Source: Mugil cephalus (taxonomy: Eukaryota > Chordata > Actinopteri > Mugiliformes > Mugilidae). Taken from it: a stretch of 64,000 nt of DNA. The notes beneath the pieces were generated by a model. That model was given only the letters and a program-made list of their open reading frames with translations, searched no databases and had not been told where the DNA came from. Position numbers and translations under genes: made by a program. Positions 59,401 to 64,000 of this stretch are shown one piece after another. The stretch covers positions 35,507,599 through 35,571,598 of the forward strand of contig NC_061770.1 of assembly GCF_022458985.1 (NCBI RefSeq). Direction: 5' to 3'. Position 1 is the first letter of the stretch. Each line of letters opens with the position of its first letter.

Positions 59401-59703
59401 TTCCAATTATTTCTGAAAAACGTGGCATAAATTTAACGATCTTAAAGTATAAGAACTCTCTTTATTGTTTCTCCTCATATTCAGGGGTGTATCATTAGTG
59501 CCTCACACTCAAAGTGGGAGGCGCTAATGTACTTTCATGTACTTTCACACACTCACTGCTCCTCGACAGAAGTCCAGTCCGGGGTTGTCCAGCAAGGTGC
59601 GCTCACTCTCCCCTTTCTCTCCCACCAGGGTGATGTAGATGTAGTTGTTGGTGCCTGAATACTCAGACGTACCCGTGGCCACCGTTACAGTGTAGACTTC
59701 CAT
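50243..59703 (-). CDS. Lipoxygenase (PLAT/LOX), 14 coding exons, 670 aa
   Basis: Exons (minus): 59557-59703, 58162-58363, 57600-57681, 57390-57512, 56563-56669, 55986-56158, 55379-55522, 54414-54617, 53797-53883, 52992-53161, 52399-52520, 51375-51475, 51065-51235, 50243-50422. All are GT-AG and consistent in phase; total 2013 bases. The enzyme inserts O2 into polyunsaturated fatty acids, or isomerises hydroperoxides in eLOX3-type members, using non-haem iron. N-terminal PLAT/C2-like beta-barrel (about 2-115, [11 protein letters not shown]) for membrane binding. Iron ligands are His367, His372 (SHLLRTH), His547, Asn551 (QHAATNNGQ) and C-terminal Ile670 (VENSITI). The first His of the HX4HX4H motif is Phe362; that residue is not an iron ligand in known structures. 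The Coffa position is Gly410. The paralog (12R-LOX/eLOX3-like rather than 5-LOX) is a judgement, so no symbol is given. Confidence 0.95.
50514..50944. mobile_element. MITE with CATAGACTGTATATAAA ends in lipoxygenase intron 13
   Basis: CCATAGACTGTATATAAAAA at the left and CCATATTTATATACAGTCTA at the right are inverted termini. Interior phrases include GAGCTCCCCCTGGTGGCTGG, which also occurs near 57210. About 431 bp and non-coding. Confidence 0.8.
51375..51475 (-). CDS. Lipoxygenase exon 12, third His and Asn ligands
   Basis: Encodes [20 protein letters not shown] then QHAATNNGQ. His547 and Asn551 correspond to His550 and Asn554 of human 5-LOX. Confidence 0.93.
52030..52185. repeat. Dispersed repeat fragment in intron 11
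   Basis: GCAGGTCATCTTGTTAGATT and TTGTGTCATCTGCATAGAAA recur with changes at about 58870-58935, and a related phrase lies at 21090. Family not assigned. Confidence 0.5.
52690..52865. mobile_element. Partial ACCGATCA...ATTATGACC MITE in intron 10
   Basis: Begins TACACCGATCAACCTCAATA and shares GTTACTTAGACATGTAGCAC with 62110-62160 in opposite orientation. The other end is missing. Confidence 0.6.
53450..53660 (+). mobile_element. Penelope-like retroelement fragment
   Basis: Plus-strand frames give GVYRKH, then after a frameshift [11 protein letters not shown], then [20 protein letters not shown]. The YRKxT...SHHPxEHK...CGYP order is typical of Penelope-like reverse transcriptases of fish. 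Short and frame-broken. Lies in lipoxygenase intron 9. Confidence 0.65.
53797..53883 (-). CDS. Lipoxygenase exon 9, Coffa-site Gly
   Basis: Encodes [20 protein letters not shown] and then ISADGIFKR. Counting from His399 of the conserved TPH, the position equal to 5-LOX Ala410 and 15-LOX-1 Ala404 is Gly410 (codon GGG). Gly here is the usual mark of R-specific lipoxygenases. Confidence 0.9.
54414..54617 (-). CDS. Lipoxygenase exon 8, iron-binding helix
   Basis: Encodes [20 protein letters not shown] then [20 protein letters not shown] and HPIYK. His367 and His372 are the first two iron ligands. Phe362 replaces the conserved but non-ligand His of HX4HX4H, and His390 is conserved. Confidence 0.93.
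55621..55973. mobile_element. MITE with GGGATGGGTATC ends beside exon 6
   Basis: Left end GGGATGGGTATC and right end GATACCCATCCC are exact inverted repeats, with ACTGGTGCCA-type subterminal repeats. The 353-bp element ends about ten bases from the splice donor of lipoxygenase exon 6. The first intron bases (GTGGTACAAGTT) lie outside it. Confidence 0.8.
55986..56158 (-). CDS. Lipoxygenase exon 6
   Basis: Encodes [20 protein letters not shown] then [20 protein letters not shown], the conserved FFGYQxLNGxNP segment of animal lipoxygenases. Donor AAG|GTGGTA is weaker than consensus and lies next to an inserted MITE. Confidence 0.92.
56675..56713 (-). repeat. (CAAA)n run at a splice acceptor
   Basis: About nine CAAA units. 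On the gene strand this is (TTTG)n directly before the exon 5 acceptor (TTATAAG), so it forms the T-rich tract. Confidence 0.9.
58162..58363 (-). CDS. Lipoxygenase exon 2, second half of PLAT domain
   Basis: Encodes [39 protein letters not shown] and [18 protein letters not shown] and FPCYRW are standard PLAT-domain landmarks of lipoxygenases. Confidence 0.93.
59557..59703 (-). CDS. Lipoxygenase first coding exon, PLAT N-terminus
   Basis: [11 protein letters not shown], then [18 protein letters not shown] and LDNPGLDF. The ATG follows TTTAG directly, so the exon appears to begin exactly at the start codon, implying a spliced 5' UTR exon upstream. Confidence 0.93.
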
Positions 59704-62700
59704 CTAAACACACACACACATAACAGCATGATCACAGTTCAAGATAAACGCCAAAGACAGACAACACTCTCCGGATCAGTTATTGTTTGTTTTGTTTGGC
59801 CACGCTGCCTTCCCTAATAATCTACCAAACCTGACACACCAGACGGGCCAGACACTCACAGATTTATCTGATAACTGAAAAACACTGACTGGGACGAGCT
59901 AGGAATGACAAGCCGTGGTGGAGGAGCTCAGAGAAGCTGGTAGGTAGGAGGCACGATGGTGGAGATTTCCTGTTGTCTTTATAAGAAAATAAAAAGGTGC
60001 ATGAAAAAAACTCATGTAGTTTCTGAACTTTGAATATTTGAATAATGTAATTATGTAATATTCTGATTACAAGCGTTTCATTTGAACTTAGCTTATTTCA
60101 TTTATTTATTTTCTATGCTCAGCGTAAAGATTATTTCCTTTATTTTAGTTTCCTTACATTTAAGAAAGAAAAAAAGACATTTTATAAACAGCCCAGAAAA
60201 AAAAATGAATAAATAAGACAATTTTCTGCACATTGTTGCTCAGTTGTTGCATTACGTCGGCAACTTTTACTGAACGACCCGACCCCTGGTGGACAAATTA
60301 GGAACAGCATGTTACGTTTAATAAAACAACGCAGTTTACAAGTTTGATACCACAGATTTCCTTTCCAATCCGATACTGAGTAAAATTCAGGCTGGTATCG
60401 GCGATGCCGATCCGATACTTTGTGTAAATACACCCTAATGTGTCTGGTAAATCTAAAAAAAAAAAAAAAAAAAAAAAAAGTATTTCAAATCATAGCTTCA
60501 TAAAGAATGCAAGACATCAGAGTAATTTATCTATTTATTCTAAACTCTAAGTATATTGAGGTAATGACCTCATTTACTATATAACCGAGCTAATACAACA
60601 ACAGAAAAACCAAACAGAGACACAATCACACAAAATATGTGGTGCTCAACTCTTTAAAAAAAGTAAAATGATAAGACTAAGATTAAAATAAATTATTATT
60701 TAACTATTAAGAACTACTATAATATGAGAACTTGTATCTTAATTGTGACTCTGTTCTCTCCTCTTCTGTCCTTCTCATCATAAATGTCTCATATTCTGTG
60801 TCCTGGTTTAACTTGAGTTTGTGTTTGACAAGGTTTGTTGTGTTGCCACAACTCAATAGTTTAGTTACTTTCCTACATTAGCTCCAATGACGGAAGTATC
60901 AAAAGTATCGGTATTTTGATTTGATAACTGATATAGAGCGTAAAGACCTAGTATCGTTAATTTAATATCAATTCGGCAAATCACTACAATTAACTTCTTC
61001 TATGTCATTTTCGTATTTTGCGAATTTGTCCACTGCCTCATAAATAATACTGTCTGATTCCACCAGTTTCCTTGTTGATCCAATGCTGAGTAAAATGCTG
61101 GTATCAGCGATACTAATCCGATACTGTGTCTGGTAAACCTGAAAAAAAGTGGCGTATAAAGAATACAAAACAACAGAGTAATTAATTTATTCATTTTAAA
61201 CTTAAAAAAATTGATATTTTGAGTTGAAAATCGATTTTAGAGCCTAAAGACCTGGTATCGGGAGTATTGATATTTCAGTATCGATCCGCGCATCACTAAC
61301 TCATTTAGTATCAGATGTTGCGTGCAAGCTGTCACACTATCCAGGCATCCGAGAACCGAGGGATGTCTGTCACTGTGAGTGTCGGGCTTGTTTGTCCATA
61401 AAGTTCCTGCTAACAATTTGAATATTAACCAAATGTGCAAACCGCACGCATGTAAATGTTCCTCGATGAAACTGCAGACAAACATCAGAAATGACAAAGA
61501 TATATTTTAATTCTGTGTGGATGACTACACAGAAAATCTGACGCAGTTTGGCGAAAGTGTGACTGTTTTTTCTTTTTTGTCGATGTGATGAAAGCTTTGA
61601 ATGTGTAACAATAAACTGGCTAGAAAAGGGGTAAAGGTTTGATTATCCAGAAAGACACTTTACAGCTTTGAGACATGTAGAAACATCAGCAGGGATGTGG
61701 TTTAACGGTCACGGATTTGTTAACTAATATACATACACCGATCAGCCACTACATTATGACCACATGTGCTGGAGCTGCCGGCTTAAGGCAGAAACGGAGA
61801 CTCCAGAACTAAACAGCAGATGGCAGCAAAGTGCAGATATTTTTCTTATTTATTTATGTTTTTTTTTTTCCAGGTTGTTCATAAAATGTATTTGTTCTTA
61901 TTTTAAAAGCACAAACAGCTAAAATAAAGGAAATAAACCAAATAGATAAATAAAAGAATAATATACACCGATCAGGCATAACATTATGACCACTTTCATG
62001 ATATTTTGTTGTGACTCATCAGGGTGTCCGACTGTTGTTACTTGTGTGCACCAAGGAGTGTCATTGCTATGGGGGGGCTGGGGGGTGTCTGGTCTGGTCT
62101 GGTCTGGTGTAGGTGGGTGCTACATGTCTAAGTAACATCCAGGCGCAAAGGTTTCCCAGCAGAACGTTGAACTGTCACAAGATCAAGGTTCAAAAGTTAC
62201 TCACTTCTGCTGTCAGCGATAGTCATATTGTTTTGGCTGATCGGTGCATATGACCATGAATTTCCACTAAATGTATCTGCTGGATTTCTTTGGAACGCAA
62301 GATAAGATAATGTCCTTTGCGGTCGGGTCCACATACTTCTTCTGTGTCACAACTCCTCTGCTTCAAACATGTTTTTCAAGACACGCAAGAAGAAAAAAGA
62401 AAGAAACAGAAACGTTGACGTGATGTGTGTATTTAGCACATGACTCGTTTTGTCTCAACCTTTTTGTCCTGGTTCGAAAACTGATTTCACCGTTTGGAAA
62501 ATGTCTATATGTCTTCTCAACTTAGAACCATGTATAGGGACACTTCTTTGCAGAATCCGTGTGCAGCAGTCAACATTTATATCAAATATGACCTTAATGT
62601 GAGCTTGTAGAAGCCTATCAGGCCTTTTTATGGAATTTTTTTTTGCGGAAATCTGTTAACATGCTTAGTTATATTAAAAAATATCTCATCTTGTTTATTT

Positions 62701-62888
62701 ATGGGAATATTTGCATTTGCGTGGAAATAAAGGACCTACAAAGGAATATCTTTTGGAACCACTGGTGCATCAATATCCTTTAATTTATTCCACATATATG
62801 CAGTATATATATATATATATATATAGTAAGCAAATCATAACAGGGTGTAAAAAGTCGTAACACAACAAGAGAAACAAAAGAAAAACTC
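59704..62888 (-). other. Probable lipoxygenase 5' intron with repeats
   Basis: No coding exon seen. Contains GGTATCGGCGATGCCGATCC-type repeat fragments at 60345-60430, 61060-61130 and 61235-61300, a 26-A run near 60454, and a full MITE at 61962-62250. Confidence 0.5.
61962..62250. mobile_element. Complete ACCGATCAGSC MITE
   Basis: Left TATACACCGATCAGGCATAA with CATTATGACC and right GTCATATTGTTTTGGCTGAT with CGGTGCATA form inverted termini of about 28 bp. About 289 bp, apparently flanked by TA, so probably Tc1/mariner-mobilised. Partial relatives lie at 37142, 42050, 46210, 52690, 61733 and 63340. Confidence 0.8.
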
Positions 62889-62890
62889 AC

Positions 62891-62960
62891 CTTAGTCCTT
62901 CTCTACCGTCCTCTTGTTGTGTTGCAGCACCTCCTTAGGTCCTCGTCTTCTTGATCTGCA
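62891..62960 (-). other. Possible non-coding first exon of the lipoxygenase
   Basis: On the minus strand GAGAAGGACTAAG is followed by a consensus donor GTGAGTTTTT. Joined to the coding exon it gives ACTAAGATGG, a favourable start context with A at -3 and G at +4. The upstream edge is unknown. It is an inference from the donor and from the ATG lying at an acceptor. Confidence 0.4.
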
Positions 62961-64000
62961 CGATCTGCACGTATCCAGGGCACTGACTCCCAACACCAAG
63001 TCTGTTGTGTGTCCTCACGTCGGTGCAGACACACCTACTTTCTGTGTGTCTGCTTGTGAGCGTGGCCGTTGCAAGGGGGAAATTGCCAAATACGACCAGC
63101 ATTTATTTGAATGTGGACAGCTGATGTGCGCAGCCACACACACACACACATGGGGCCAGGTTAAGTAACACTGCCAAGTTGCGTTCATGTCAAATGAGGA
63201 TACTTTTTTGTAATTTTTTTTTTTTAAACCAAAGTAAGTGTCCTAATCGTCCACATCATCGTCAATGTCATCAGGAAGTTCAAACGCTGCTCAATAAGAA
63301 TTCAAAGAAACTTGCACAATATTAGGAAGGAGGTCATAATGTTGTGGCTGATTGGTGTGCGCAACCAGTAAATCCAATGAAGTCATTGCAATGAGAGGAA
63401 ATAACTAATGTGGAGGGGGCTGTTTTTGACTCCTTACATTTTATCTTGAAAACTCTTCACCTTGTTGCCTTGTTTGGTTTTCGTGTCATTTTAAAGTTAT
63501 TTTTTTTCTTTTTGACAAACTGTATTAACACACTGGACCTAAAACAACATAGAAAAACATCAAATCCCAGTAGGAAAAAGTTATTTTTAACCAACCATTT
63601 TTGTAACTTAGAATGCAAATCTAAACCACACACAAGTTTGTCATTTATAACCGTTTCCATTAAAATGAAGAAAATGCATCGCAGATTTTTTCCCCCAACT
63701 ATTTACGACCATTTACAAAAATCAGGTGTCCCAAGAAGTAATAATGTCCAAATGTCCCAAATTAATCTGTGAAATGTCACCTCTTTCTTAGCAACCACTG
63801 CCAGATAATTTACTCATTGGTTGATGTGATGCATTTTTCCACCAATAGGACGGAGGCGTTTCATTTATTTATTTTTTTTTTTCTATCAGTTGTAGCTGGC
63901 TAGCTCTCCCCTCTTGACATGACACAATACTCAGGAAAAAGTGTGGCGCAAATTATTTATATTAAGTCTAGTTTTACTTGATCTATCAACACAATTTAAG
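62961..64000. other. No recognised gene
   Basis: AT-rich sequence with one MITE-family phrase near 63340 and no supported exon. Confidence 0.5.

Overview
The window looks like teleost fish genomic DNA. It has vertebrate-type genes split by short GT-AG introns, fish-style LINEs (an L2/Maui-like copy ending in TTGA repeats), Tc1/mariner and hAT remnants, many small inverted-repeat elements and long microsatellites. No bacterial or viral gene organisation, CRISPR array, rRNA or tRNA was seen. All gene models below come from reading exons and splice sites by eye, so exon edges are firm only where frame and splice phase both agree.

Region 1 (about 2.3-23.7 kb, plus strand) is an array of seven immunoglobulin V-type exons. 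A signal-peptide exon (2291-2327), two V exons and a transmembrane exon (6676-6783) form a coherent type I receptor model. All introns are phase 1. Five more V exons follow. Three lie in near-identical ~1.23-1.30 kb tandem units, and two are each followed by a short tail exon across a TTTC microsatellite intron. Between them lie a Rex1/L2-type LINE fragment, gag remnants, an internally deleted Ty3/Gypsy-like element (12.85-14.67 kb), an L2 LINE and a solo LTR with a 5-bp target duplication.

Region 2 (24-30 kb) holds a broken LINE, a Tc1 end, and a small intact ORF on the minus strand for an unrecognised secreted cysteine-containing protein. That ORF and a decayed hAT transposase tail lie between two ~110-bp inverted repeats.

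Region 3 (35.1-49.1 kb, minus strand) is a CD99L2 (CD99 antigen-like 2) gene with nine coding exons, 210 residues, all introns phase 1. Upstream lies a duplicated 5' part with a second signal-peptide exon, its flanking promoter-like DNA and five intact extra extracellular exons plus one broken one. The duplicate has no transmembrane exon of its own but could splice in frame into the main gene. A Tc1 element sits in intron 1. About 4.7 kb below the stop codon without a recognisable gene may contain the 3' UTR.

Region 4 (50.2-59.7 kb, minus strand, with a likely non-coding first exon near 62.9 kb) is a complete animal lipoxygenase of 14 coding exons and 670 residues. It has an N-terminal PLAT domain, all five expected iron ligands and Gly at the Coffa position. 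Several small inverted-repeat elements sit in its introns; one ends about 10 bases from a splice donor.

The receptor array, CD99L2 (a leukocyte/endothelial adhesion glycoprotein) and the lipoxygenase (lipid mediator or barrier-lipid synthesis) have no shared pathway visible in the sequence.
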